From positions 91,417,204-91,481,203 of the forward strand of contig CM055816.1 in the NCBI GenBank assembly GCA_029582265.1: a stretch of DNA of 64,000 bases. The letters run 5' to 3'. This document shows, piece after piece, positions 63,501 through 64,000 of the stretch; positions within the stretch are counted from its first letter, which is position 1; the number at the start of each line of letters is the position of its first letter. Source of the stretch: Zoroaster sp. YZ-2022. Taxonomy: Eukaryota; Echinodermata; Asteroidea; Forcipulatida; Zoroasteridae. The notes beneath the pieces are model-generated. The model saw only the letters and a list, made by a program, of their open reading frames with translations, searched no databases and was not told where the DNA came from. The translations under genes were made by a program, and so were the position numbers.

Positions 63501-63908
63501 CGTATGCCTTATTTTTGGACTAAAAGCTACTTAGCAACAACGTGTTTAATATTAAACATAACATCCAACCAAATGTATATCAAAATACAATTATGAAATA
63601 ATATATTCCAAGGAAATTACTAAATAGAAATTACTAAATTACTTAATAGATATTTTGTATGGTTATTCAAATTGTGAGCTTTAAATATTTAGATTTCCTT
63701 TAATAAAATGCACAAGACATTATAATGTGTACAAGTAAAAGTGAATAGGTTCGTAGTTAAAACAAACATAACGCCCATGATTCTCTTCAGCTGGCTGAGA
63801 AAAATAATTTATTTTAAAGTGAAACAATTCTGAAAGCAAGGTTTCTTAACTTACCTCTGACTGCATCCTGTGGCGTTTCTTTTCCTGTTCCTGTTTATTT
63901 TCCTGTTC
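15787..63908 (-). CDS. UNC5-like ZU5-UPA-death-domain gene, whole visible span (5' end outside window)
   Basis: Seventeen candidate exons on the minus strand join into one open frame of about 658 codons ending in TGA at 15789-15787. N to C: E/K/Q-rich microexons, short Ser/Thr and basic microexons, a 28-residue linker exon, ZU5, UPA and a death domain. This order is the intracellular module of UNC5 netrin receptors and of UNC5CL/ZUD, which act in death-fold or NF-kB-type signalling at the membrane or in the cytosol; that role is family knowledge, not shown here. No signal peptide, Ig, TSP1 or transmembrane segment lies in these exons, so the gene could be a receptor whose ectodomain lies upstream or a soluble ZUD/PIDD-like protein. 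Phase fits throughout: all exons are phase 0 multiples of three except the 85/683-nt pair, which complement each other. Introns are filled with transposons. The seven 3' exons are firm; the microexons are candidates. Confidence 0.8.
16444..17234. mobile_element. Inverted-repeat element in an intron, with internal tandem repeats
   Basis: GTTGAGTTGCCCTCCA near the left end inverts to TGGAGGGCAACTCAAC near the right end. A- and T-rich tracts sit next to GACCGACC words on both sides. Bases 16660-16960 hold four imperfect copies of a roughly 75-bp unit (CTACACGTTTTCAAATCGAA ... CACTGGCTTCGC). The ORFs here (16609-17047) are repeat artefacts. Confidence 0.7.
17235..18305. other. Intron of ZU5-death gene, nothing recognised
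   Basis: Contains two GGGT(C/G)GCTAT-type blocks (17660, 17805) that may be one old repeat. No gene. Confidence 0.4.
18306..18338 (-). CDS. 33-nt exon of ZU5-death gene (Cys-containing linker)
   Basis: Acceptor ATTTTAG and donor AAG|GTGAG bound an 11-codon phase-0 exon reading GAASDFCSACK. It lies between the UPA-distal exon and the death-domain exon and fits as part of the flexible linker. It carries two Cys (C-x-x-C). The splice sites are good and the phase is right; no independent homology is possible at this length. Confidence 0.65.
19034..19096 (-). CDS. 63-nt exon of ZU5-death gene (Pro/Cys linker)
   Basis: Twenty-one codons in phase 0, from acceptor TCTCAG to donor AAAG|GTAAG. The peptide starts VETNGPSKPETSC and continues with RPPCQCLK, a Pro/Cys-rich linker after the UPA region. 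Neighbouring exons on both sides are also phase 0, so the exon could be skipped without a frameshift. Confidence 0.7.
19236..19298. repeat. Hairpin element, half copy
   Basis: TTCTTTTCAGAACTAATTAC and TACTCAATAGAGTATTTCAC then ATGGTGTCACCG match the right arm of the elements at 7361 and 21322. The left arm is absent. Confidence 0.65.
19540..19740 (-). CDS. UPA-region exon (C-terminal part)
   Basis: Sixty-seven codons in phase 0, acceptor CTGCAG and donor CCTAAG|GTGAGT. The peptide includes SKLWTFPSSSVTFDF and ENVRLSIRPK-like ends (DNVRLSIRPK). Alternating hydrophobic strands and the position between ZU5 and the death domain match the UPA domain shared by UNC5, PIDD and ankyrin, which packs on ZU5. 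It is contiguous in phase with the 144-nt exon upstream. Confidence 0.82.
20223..20950. mobile_element. Foldback element with GC-rich TACGGC/GGCCGT internal words
   Basis: TTATGCCCCAGTCACATTTG at the left inverts to CAAATGTGACTTGGGCATAA at the right. The roughly 690-bp interior is filled with degenerate copies of GGCCGTA/TACGGC on both strands and is much richer in GC than its surroundings. No coding capacity is supported. It resembles the element at 33.0 kb in plan, not in sequence. Confidence 0.8.
21050..21232. mobile_element. hAT-like MITE
   Basis: Ends CAGCGGCGTAGCA and the inverse TGGCTACGCAGCTG resemble hAT-type CAGNGGCGTAGC termini. The inside is poly-G/poly-C blocks. Confidence 0.55.
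21322..21445. repeat. Hairpin element, copy 2
   Basis: TGGTGACACCATGTG and CACATGGTGTCACCG arms, as at 7361. The 38 bases after the hairpin (TTTTACTTATCCTCCTCACC...) are also shared with 7480-7521, so the repeat is longer than the hairpin. Confidence 0.8.
21846..21989 (-). CDS. UPA-region exon (N-terminal part)
   Basis: Forty-eight codons, phase 0 at both ends; acceptor CCTAG and donor TTTCAAG|GTATTG. The peptide runs NVLEIENQLASKLLDAY, then a CTDLFFNGGDLTVKV strand pair and GWEMDAKTFK. It continues the beta-rich UPA fold from the ZU5 exon (last residues EVAKQ) without a break. Foldback elements have inserted in the introns on both sides. Confidence 0.83.
22063..22710. mobile_element. Intronic element with nested GTCACTTCGTGAAAAC inverted repeats
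   Basis: A perfect 23-bp inverted repeat (GTCGCAGTTTTCACGAAGTG... at 22063, inverse ending 22710) encloses three further copies of the core at about 22344, 22430 and 22508, in both orientations. No ORF of note. Confidence 0.7.
22816..23498 (-). CDS. ZU5 domain exon
   Basis: Exon of 683 nt. Two leading bases complete a Gly codon begun by the upstream 85-nt exon, then 227 codons follow to donor AAGCAG|GTAATG. It opens with a Thr/Ser-rich stretch containing an imperfect triplication (TSTTHTSTTHTSTT) and an amphipathic helix (LQKVLKEYNKLTQDF). The ZU5 domain follows: EGGSLSLEKYNVHIYIPRGAIPQG, given here only as its key features GGxL, the IPRGAI motif and QVYIYV. The first half of UPA comes next (SWHPVDGEADG...NHFTGVAMVG). 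ZU5 is the UNC5/ZO-1 beta-sandwich. In PIDD a related module self-cleaves at HFS; here the equivalent strand reads NHFTG, so HFT replaces HFS. Whether that would cleave is unknown. Confidence 0.88.
23551..23680. repeat. CCCTCT microsatellite
   Basis: About 130 bases of CCCTCT/CCCTCC units, roughly 50 bases upstream (on the minus strand) of the ZU5 exon acceptor, where it could act as a pyrimidine-rich or purine-rich tract depending on strand. Confidence 0.95.
23875..25460 (+). mobile_element. Tx1-like LINE piece 1 (endonuclease region)
   Basis: The ORF at 23845-24780 has a Pro/Ser-rich low-complexity end and an internal repeat (TCGTCCGTGGCCCCTGCGTC at about 24366 and 24712). From 24790 an AP-type endonuclease begins (MTLSLISLNNGGCS, DIVLLQETYNITE, VVVGGDFNCTENP) and breaks off at 25250. 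A short RT-proximal block follows (FSSYFFNLEKSNSRSKTIS, RLDSGEIIQNHVSNFY) with the stretch between deleted. Same family as the piece at 29.5 kb. Confidence 0.75.
26010..28626 (+). pseudogene. Transposon-encoded nuclease-like protein with Cys-rich tail (frameshifted)
   Basis: Pieces in order: 26010-26309 (LHCPFKTQPRNPILIDL, YHPCCLVKLYNRATALQ); 26327-27130 (AICLARAANIVRKDML, AVDNIDHNPSATTATDSFHG); 27190-27594; 27621-28091 (LAPCDHEEADTRMILHLADA, then LLRTVDTYVVVLAV); 27958-28545 (HAYTGCDTVSSFNTKGKKTA, SPDNWGWIDPP). After one in-frame TGA a Cys-rich tail follows (CKGGCNCKNAALKCTGLCQS). The EEADTRM...TVDTDVVVLA and GCDTVSSF.GKGKKTA blocks resemble the XPG-I and helix-turn-helix parts of FEN1/XPG nucleases, which would suit Academ-type transposons; that placement is my inference. 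At least four frameshifts make it dead. In TVDTY a Tyr stands where I would expect the second Asp. Confidence 0.6.
28639..28714. repeat. (TA)n microsatellite, about 37 units
   Basis: Uninterrupted TA run inside the large transposon. The ORFs of repeated YI on both strands are artefacts. Confidence 0.95.
29512..30655 (+). mobile_element. Tx1-like LINE piece 2 (endonuclease end to RT start)
   Basis: Starts with the same AGTCGCTGCAGCTCT...CTGTAGGTGCACTCTCT as 25259. It continues with the endonuclease end (LHPDILSSIHSCEITTYSLS, DHAPGSAYW), a connector (FNNSLLQDEAYKEIITCFW) and the RT N-terminus (KDKTPGLDDLSGEFYQTFW, then NWRPVSLLNNDYKILARLLA). Frameshifts near 30030 and 30430; it ends near 30660 before the catalytic motif. 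Confidence 0.75.
30719..30845. repeat. CCCTCT / CTCG / CGCA compound microsatellite
   Basis: TCCCTCTC, then GCTC repeats, then (GCAC)n. It lies directly 3' of the 85-nt exon on the minus strand. Confidence 0.95.
30863..30947 (-). CDS. 85-nt linker exon preceding ZU5
   Basis: Acceptor TTTTTAG, donor AAAG|GTTTGT. Only one frame is open, giving 28 codons plus one base (phase 1). The peptide starts NIYENVAALKTDCRLEP and ends IEQKDK. The leftover G plus GC of the next exon makes Gly, so the splice phase predicts the 683-nt ZU5 exon exactly. A GCGT/GCGA microsatellite begins only about 17 bases past the donor inside the intron. Confidence 0.72.
30960..32255. other. Intron, nothing recognised
   Basis: AT-rich; includes a doubled ATGGGCCCTA near 31460 and CAA/AAC repeats at 32095-32120. 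Confidence 0.4.
32270..32436. repeat. Tandem repeat, about 54-bp unit, three copies
   Basis: The unit is GAAAGTGGTATAAATGTCAC + ATCAAGTCAGTT + GAAAGTGGTATATGTCAGTT; itself a doubled GAAAGTGGTATA half-unit. Confidence 0.85.
32536..32862 (+). pseudogene. Penelope-like reverse transcriptase fragment
   Basis: HLQSFDVSSLFTNILHGEW is the palm motif (SFDVxSLFTNIP) of Penelope-like elements. About 109 codons are open, but the fragment is cut at 32862, where unrelated sequence begins shortly before the 33.0-kb foldback element. Confidence 0.7.
33015..34043. mobile_element. 1-kb foldback element filled with TACGCT/TACGTT words
   Basis: AAGGCCCTGTCACACCATGG at the left inverts to the right end (CCATGGTGTGACAGGGCCTT). 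The interior contains several dozen degenerate TACG(T/C)T and AACGTA words. The left half reads mostly TACGTTGG/ATACGTT and the right half ATACGCT. No real ORF. Confidence 0.85.
34085..34400 (+). pseudogene. CR1/L2-type LINE reverse transcriptase fragment
   Basis: VLLDLSATFDTVDHEILLS (RT motif A, with the catalytic D) and, after a frame change, LYGVPQGSELGP (motif B). Cut off before YADD. Confidence 0.75.
34500..35460 (+). pseudogene. Penelope-like element: RT C-terminus plus GIY-YIG endonuclease
   Basis: An RT end containing YIDDKFF (the catalytic DD pair) is followed by EYSITETHFLDNVIRK and DLFVKPTYKHQYLYSTSCHP. After about 250 broken bases comes a zinc-binding-type linker (CVTCQEHILES), then the GIY-YIG endonuclease start YMLSCRICGIQYIGETKNSL and, in another frame, its end (LDTPVGQHFNLSNHFIS, LGNRKESVRLSR). 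Penelope-like elements join these two domains. Stops and frameshifts throughout. Confidence 0.8.
35465..36160. other. Intron, nothing recognised
   Basis: AT-rich sequence without ORFs. Confidence 0.4.
36164..36187 (-). CDS. 24-nt microexon (IRKASSRM), family C copy 1
   Basis: AACAG acceptor and AATG|GTAAG donor bound eight phase-0 codons, IRKASSRM. The roughly 150 bases upstream (plus coordinates 36188-36345) are about 90% identical by eye to the bases upstream of the 38.4-kb exon and similar to those at 37.3 kb. The unit was therefore duplicated. Expression evidence is needed because the exon is too short for homology. Confidence 0.5.
36590..37160 (+). pseudogene. Rearranged Penelope-like fragment, copy 1
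   Basis: The linker piece (CVTCQEHILES in one frame) comes first and the RT end (IKFTLEYSTTETNLLDDVIR) follows, the reverse of the order at 34.6-35.1 kb. It is duplicated with its microexon unit at 37550-38170. Confidence 0.65.
37311..37334 (-). CDS. 24-nt microexon (GYQRPMKV), family C copy 2
   Basis: GAACAG acceptor and AAAGTG|GTGAGT donor bound eight phase-0 codons, GYQRPMKV. The flanking intron matches the 36.2- and 38.4-kb units, yet the 24 exon bases share almost nothing with the 36.2-kb exon. Its unit also carries a copy of the same Penelope-derived fragment. Confidence 0.5.
37550..38170 (+). pseudogene. Rearranged Penelope-like fragment, copy 2
   Basis: Near-copy of 36590-37160 including SRSVHQAIKK and WRKSRPRWIGGGVWVHTL. 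The insertion therefore predates the duplication of the intron-exon unit. Confidence 0.65.
38399..38440 (-). CDS. 42-nt microexon (GHTRSLQQAMSTLV), family C copy 3
   Basis: GGACAG acceptor and CTTGTG|GTGAGT donor bound fourteen phase-0 codons. The intron on its 5' side (38441-38600) is the near-copy of 36188-36345. Donor-side sequence (GTGAGTTGAGATTTTT) matches the 37.3-kb unit. It is longer than its two siblings by six codons. Confidence 0.5.
39420..39455 (-). CDS. 36-nt candidate microexon (AKGRIGRTLITK)
   Basis: Acceptor CTTATAG and donor CGAAG|GTATG bound twelve phase-0 codons, a basic peptide. It sits in series between the 38.4- and 44.8-kb candidates. The acceptor lacks a strong pyrimidine tract, so this is the weakest exon of the set. 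Confidence 0.35.
39590..39800. repeat. Dispersed repeat, second copy (see 7640)
   Basis: Contains AAACGTTCCCCA, CTTGCCTATAATTATGATG, TTATCCTAAAT and AATCATCGATA in the same order as 7680-7990. Confidence 0.6.
39801..40800. other. No gene seen
   Basis: Very AT-rich around 40440-40540. The last 250 bases are less AT-rich and could include the 5' end of the piggyBac element, but I could not find a paired terminal repeat. Confidence 0.4.
40801..43078 (+). pseudogene. PiggyBac-type transposase (PGBD4-like), frameshifted
   Basis: Exon 1 (40801-40923) starts MIETEINDGILAEIL and is acidic. A 550-base intron ends CTGTTGCAG at 41473. The rest reads PTYQGDSRPRSRR, then MMAFVALLIAMGIN, LSPDESMLKFK, GYTCAWKLYTRADD, VIYCDNYYTSPALLAKL, NMGGTDLADQ, and a Cys-rich end (DCVVCSNRK ... 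CKQCTQPMCIVPCFEKYH-stop). The three catalytic Asp contexts of piggyBac (SPDES, YCDNYYT, GGTDLADQ) and the C-terminal zinc domain are all present. At least three frameshifts and one stop break it. The exon boundary is in phase, so the gene was spliced when active. Confidence 0.85.
43079..44654. other. No gene seen; includes a short inverted repeat at 43105-43186
   Basis: The hairpin CCCCCCCAATTGAATGTTGG / CCAACATTGAATTAGGGGGG lies just after the transposase stop. GAAAGGG followed by TTAA at about 43660 would suit a piggyBac right end, but no left partner was found. Confidence 0.35.
44655..45320. repeat. Segmental duplication D, copy 1 (partner 52290-52690)
   Basis: GTTCGAAACGTAAGGCCAA, the 24-nt exon, the AAACAAACAAACATAATCA tract and CTGATTGGTAGACGTTTGTC occur in the same order in both. 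About 240 bases here (44945-45185) are missing in the partner. Confidence 0.85.
44847..44870 (-). CDS. 24-nt microexon (DSSTEGTS), family D copy 1
   Basis: TTCACTTAG acceptor and TCG|GTAAGT donor bound DSSTEGTS in phase 0. The exon and its flanks are repeated at 52.5 kb with two nucleotide differences in 24 (DSSTEETS). It is acidic and Ser/Thr-rich, like a linker. Confidence 0.5.
45323..45490. repeat. Duplicated block shared with 55831-55990
   Basis: GGGAGAACCAATGTCGGGCA, CTCTACTGTCGCTATGTGAG and GGTTCAGGGACTTCACGGGA occur in both. This copy has one extra GGTTCAGGAAG..GGGACTTCACGGG-type internal repeat. Confidence 0.85.
46031..47312 (-). mobile_element. Non-LTR retrotransposon RT, nearly open (one stop, one frameshift)
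   Basis: On the minus strand one frame runs 47312-46470 with a single stop at 46977: CLMSNVIKIVLKTIMERN, GETQSGFRAGIGTREGIF (RT), ICFIDYEKAFDRV (motif A), then RYADDTVLIAES (catalytic YADD) and LGLRMNIKKTKSM. After a frameshift near 46490 comes the C-terminal domain (LLYASETWAVSKEMANRI, FEMWMYRRMLRVSY, YFGHILRTEKLQ, KNMAADLLAGDGT). The GHIxR...GDGT ending is shared by RTE/I-group elements; the exact clade is uncertain. The 5' end is truncated near 47330. It is absent from the duplicate at 56 kb. Confidence 0.85.
47766..49330. repeat. Segmental duplication E, copy 1 (partner 56047-58365)
   Basis: Starts AATAAAACATTAGCCTAG in both and stays near-identical through the poly-C/CA tract (48537-48568) to the minisatellite. 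The ORFs in it (48021, 48241, 48838, 48954) are mirrored in the partner with indels that break frames, so I call no gene here. Confidence 0.9.
49250..50260. repeat. 99-bp minisatellite, array 1 (about 10 units)
   Basis: The unit starts CTTCCACTTTGTCATCTGGT and contains GTCAGTTGGACATGAGCGT, TCTTTCTTCATCGTCCAGC and TTGCCTGGTTCACAGTGTC. Because 99 is a multiple of three, any frame open in one unit stays open, which explains the long ORFs on both strands (298 codons minus, 318 plus). Minus-strand frame: VEGHCEPGKLDDEERDV then (T/K)RSCPTDKG(A/T)(R/H)PPDDK. Some units carry an extra 30-bp sub-unit (KGTHPPDDKV). I see no splice context or flanking domain that makes it a gene. Confidence 0.9.
50265..51120. 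other. Spacer between minisatellite arrays, no gene seen
   Basis: Contains a doubled AATATCTTATACTAAATAAG (50470-50515) and several TTCTAGAA sites near 50945-51030. Confidence 0.4.
51125..51620. repeat. 99-bp minisatellite, array 2, with a 30-bp sub-array
   Basis: Same unit as array 1. At 51313-51450 the 30-bp piece CCCTTTCACTTTGTCATCTG+GTGGATGTGT is repeated about five times. The right end runs straight into a transposase-like sequence at 51605. Confidence 0.9.
51605..52300 (+). pseudogene. Transposase-like protein, N-terminal part
   Basis: Frame fragments in order: GVKRHKSKNAAVKHNRKR; CWYCQKRGLDCVNISIEQR; HQIREAYYNMADLQKQREW; NKYCYYLPQLSDDAQ; TLSKLNMFGILEGEKRGGRQ; INKFPRMESHYCRANSKCQY. 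This resembles a family seen repeatedly in insect, cnidarian and echinoderm genomes (a C-x-x-C block, R-x-x-I-x-x-x-Y-W/Y-x-x-x-x-x-x-QR, KRGGRQ/KRGKH, then P-x-x-x-SHYxR), probably transposon-borne. Named superfamily unknown to me. Several frameshifts. It directly abuts minisatellite array 2. Confidence 0.5.
52290..52690. repeat. Segmental duplication D, copy 2
   Basis: Partner of 44655-45320, carrying the DSSTEETS exon. Confidence 0.85.
52474..52497 (-). CDS. 24-nt microexon (DSSTEETS), family D copy 2
   Basis: Same splice signals and length as the 44.8-kb exon (CTTAG acceptor, TCG|GTAAGT donor), embedded in a segmental duplicate that starts near 52290. Phase 0; encodes DSSTEETS. Confidence 0.5.
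52700..53575. other. Intron, nothing recognised
   Basis: No ORF or repeat structure that I can support. Confidence 0.4.
53596..53655 (-). CDS. 60-nt exon, family B copy 1 (EREQEKKHEKGQED...)
   Basis: AAACAG acceptor and TCAGAG|GTAAG donor bound twenty phase-0 codons starting EREQEKKHEKGQED and ending SLSE, a charged, probably helical linker. A second copy lies at 62.6 kb with four amino-acid differences, all in the second half. Family A and B exons share the CAGGAACAGGAAAA core and the TCAGAG|GTAAG end, so they probably derive from one ancestral exon. Confidence 0.6.
53852..53921 (+). repeat. tRNA-like sequence 1
   Basis: 70 nt, A box TTAGCTCAGTTGTTAGAGCG, weak B box GGGTTTGAGGCC. It lacks a U33 in the anticodon loop and one acceptor base, and has no T-run after it, so it is a pseudogene or SINE head. 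Confidence 0.6.
54171..54240 (+). repeat. tRNA-like sequence 2
   Basis: A box TTAGCTCAGTTGGCAGAGCG, B box GAGTTCGAATCC, T5 about 3 bases downstream. It is preceded by the same 60-base leader (CCATAGA(G/T)CAATAGATAATT...) as copy 1, so the two are a tandem pair about 320 bases apart. Confidence 0.65.
54994..55053 (-). CDS. 60-nt exon, family A copy 1 (KQEQENKQEQEKKRRR...)
   Basis: TATACAG acceptor and TCAGAG|GTAAG donor bound twenty phase-0 codons with an internal QEQE(N/K)K repeat and an RRRMQSE end. Strongly charged, coiled-coil-like. The partner copy at 63.9 kb has lost this exact acceptor. Confidence 0.6.
55150..55825. other. Intron, nothing recognised
   Basis: No ORF or repeat structure that I can support. 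Confidence 0.4.
56047..58365. repeat. Segmental duplication E, copy 2, interrupted by a LINE
   Basis: Matches 47766-49330 on both sides of a 739-base insertion (57372-58110). Confidence 0.9.
57372..58101 (-). mobile_element. 5'-truncated LINE insertion with target-site duplication
   Basis: The 9-bp CAAGTATGA stands on both sides (57363-57371 and 58102-58110) and only once in the partner at about 49050. The (TA)n tail lies at the 57372 end, so the element is on the minus strand. The open C-terminal domain reads RISSASSAFGRLQSRVW, YRAVVISCLLYSAETY, LRRILNIKWQDRVSN, MRWVGHVIRMDDDRLPK and YKDCIKRHLKT, plus a final zinc-type end (ATTHRIGLISHMRRC). It is open for 242 codons, so it is young. Confidence 0.9.
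58300..58715. repeat. 99-bp minisatellite, array 3 (about 4 units)
   Basis: Four more homogeneous units. The last runs into another piece of the transposase-like family at about 58718. Confidence 0.9.
58718..59577 (+). pseudogene. Transposase-like protein, C-terminal part (same family as 51.6 kb)
   Basis: LEKEKSREQKSAAKVKAST, RAAVFDLQQVIYLPKLARS, then NHGQSEWDAITSTIKRQMK and VPSQLVTFIKMARK. Family members carry FDLQ-x-V-L-x-x-P and GH(S/T)Q-x-E-x-D-x-x-H-x-x-I motifs; here HGQSEWDAI corresponds to the second. Three frames are used and stops intervene. It abuts array 3 as the N-terminal part abuts array 2. Confidence 0.5.
59829..60190. repeat. Tandem repeat, about 157-bp unit, 2.3 copies
   Basis: AAGTGATAAACATAGTG... 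and GCTGCTCTTTTTGTATGTGG and TCTTTTATAAGAGATGTTAC recur; units start near 59831, 59988 and 60147. Confidence 0.85.
60660..61110 (+). pseudogene. Penelope-like reverse transcriptase, N-terminal fragment
   Basis: Frames read FFGQPKIHKPDVLLRPIVAS, NTARHLAKILQPLVG and then DILVSFDVVSLFTNVPTTET, the PKIHKP and SFDVxSLFTNVP motifs of Penelope-like elements. A frame change lies near 60890. Confidence 0.8.
61280..61839 (+). pseudogene. CR1/L2-type LINE reverse transcriptase fragment
   Basis: HIINLSILSNTVPDVFKIAR and RPISILCVVSKLLEKAVH (broken), then the open block MVMIDLQKAFDTIDHGFLC (motif A) and CGVPQGSILGPLLF (motif B), ending at 61839 before the YADD motif. Confidence 0.8.
61840..62545. other. 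Intron, nothing recognised
   Basis: The short ORF at 61873-62154 (SECFCCTRHIIDVAFVGWN...) shows no domain I know. Confidence 0.4.
62564..62623 (-). CDS. 60-nt exon, family B copy 2 (EREQEKKHGQGQED...)
   Basis: Same acceptor and donor as the 53.6-kb exon; twenty phase-0 codons with H-G-Q for H-E-K and L-M for L-V. Part of a 1.4-kb duplicate that also carries the tRNA-like sequences. The open frame and splice sites are all kept. Confidence 0.6.
62786..62855 (+). repeat. tRNA-like sequence 3
   Basis: The best of the set: A box TTAGCTCAGTTGTTAGAGCG, B box GGGTTCGAGTCC, T stem with one mismatch, T5 downstream. The anticodon-loop irregularity remains. Confidence 0.65.
63078..63114 (+). repeat. 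tRNA-like half (B box only)
   Basis: The A-box half has been deleted between two GG/GT words, joining ATAAGTGG directly to TAATCGAGAGG. Confidence 0.6.
63855..63908 (-). CDS. 54-nt exon, family A copy 2, with shifted acceptor
   Basis: The TATACAG acceptor of the sister exon is TATACAAA here, so that AG is gone. The next AG, six bases inside, gives a 54-nt phase-0 exon starting EQENKQEQEKK and ending RHRMQSE, followed by TCAGAG|GTAAG. The frame survives because the shift is two codons. The alternative is that the exon is dead; only transcripts can tell. Confidence 0.45.
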
Positions 63909-64000
63909 CTGTTTTTGTATAAAATACGTTTAAAATTTATTTTTCTAGATGGTAACTATTTTATTACAAATTTGTAATTTGTAATTAGCCATCACCATTT

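Larger units (their letters stand above)
62548..64000. repeat. Segmental duplication F, copy 2 (runs off the window)
   Basis: Partner of 53580-55140, with exons B' and A' and one whole plus one half tRNA-like sequence. Confidence 0.9.

Overview
The window looks like a piece of a marine invertebrate genome, probably a deuterostome such as an echinoderm; this is inferred from style rather than proven. It is AT-rich, intron-rich and packed with transposon relics (Tx1-type LINEs, Penelope-like elements with GIY-YIG, piggyBac, Tc1/mariner, foldback MITEs, tRNA-derived SINEs). There are no bacterial-type operons. Nearly every long ORF is either a transposon relic or a tandem-repeat artefact.

The one host gene I can support runs on the minus strand across most of the window (63.9 kb down to 15.8 kb) and continues upstream of the window. 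Its last seven exons encode a short linker, a ZU5 domain, a UPA region and a C-terminal death domain, the cytoplasmic module of UNC5 netrin receptors, UNC5CL/ZUD and PIDD. Splice phases agree: the 85-nt linker exon ends in phase 1, the 683-nt ZU5 exon begins with the two missing bases, and all other junctions are phase 0. Upstream lies a series of ten tiny candidate exons (24, 36, 42, 54 and 60 nt), every one a multiple of three, each flanked by AG and GT and open in phase 0. They form families made by local duplication: an A-B-A-B set of E/K/Q-rich exons (63.9, 62.6, 55.0, 53.6 kb), twin 24-nt exons (52.5, 44.8 kb), and three exons (38.4, 37.3, 36.2 kb) whose upstream introns are near-copies while the exons themselves differ. 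This is the most interesting signal in the window.

Layout. 0-9 kb: Tc1/mariner relic, minus-strand Tx1 LINE, tRNA-Leu-derived SINE, hairpin element, TCTCTG microsatellite. 9-12.5 kb: broken plus-strand fragments resembling a DUF6589-type gene, with MITEs. 12.5-15.8 kb: no gene seen. 15.8-23.5 kb: the 3' exons of the ZU5-death gene with several TIR/foldback elements in the introns. 23.5-30.7 kb: two plus-strand Tx1 LINE pieces flanking a large element with about 280-bp inverted ends and a broken nuclease-like ORF with a Cys-rich tail. 30.9-39.5 kb: linker exon and microexons, Penelope-like pieces and a 1-kb foldback element full of TACG words. 40.8-43.1 kb: broken piggyBac transposase. 44.6-64 kb: nested segmental duplications, a 99-bp minisatellite in three places, pieces of a second transposase-like family, tRNA-like sequences and more LINE/Penelope fragments.

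Limits: exon calls rest on reading splice sites and phase by eye. There is no transcript evidence, and the gene's 5' end is not in the window.
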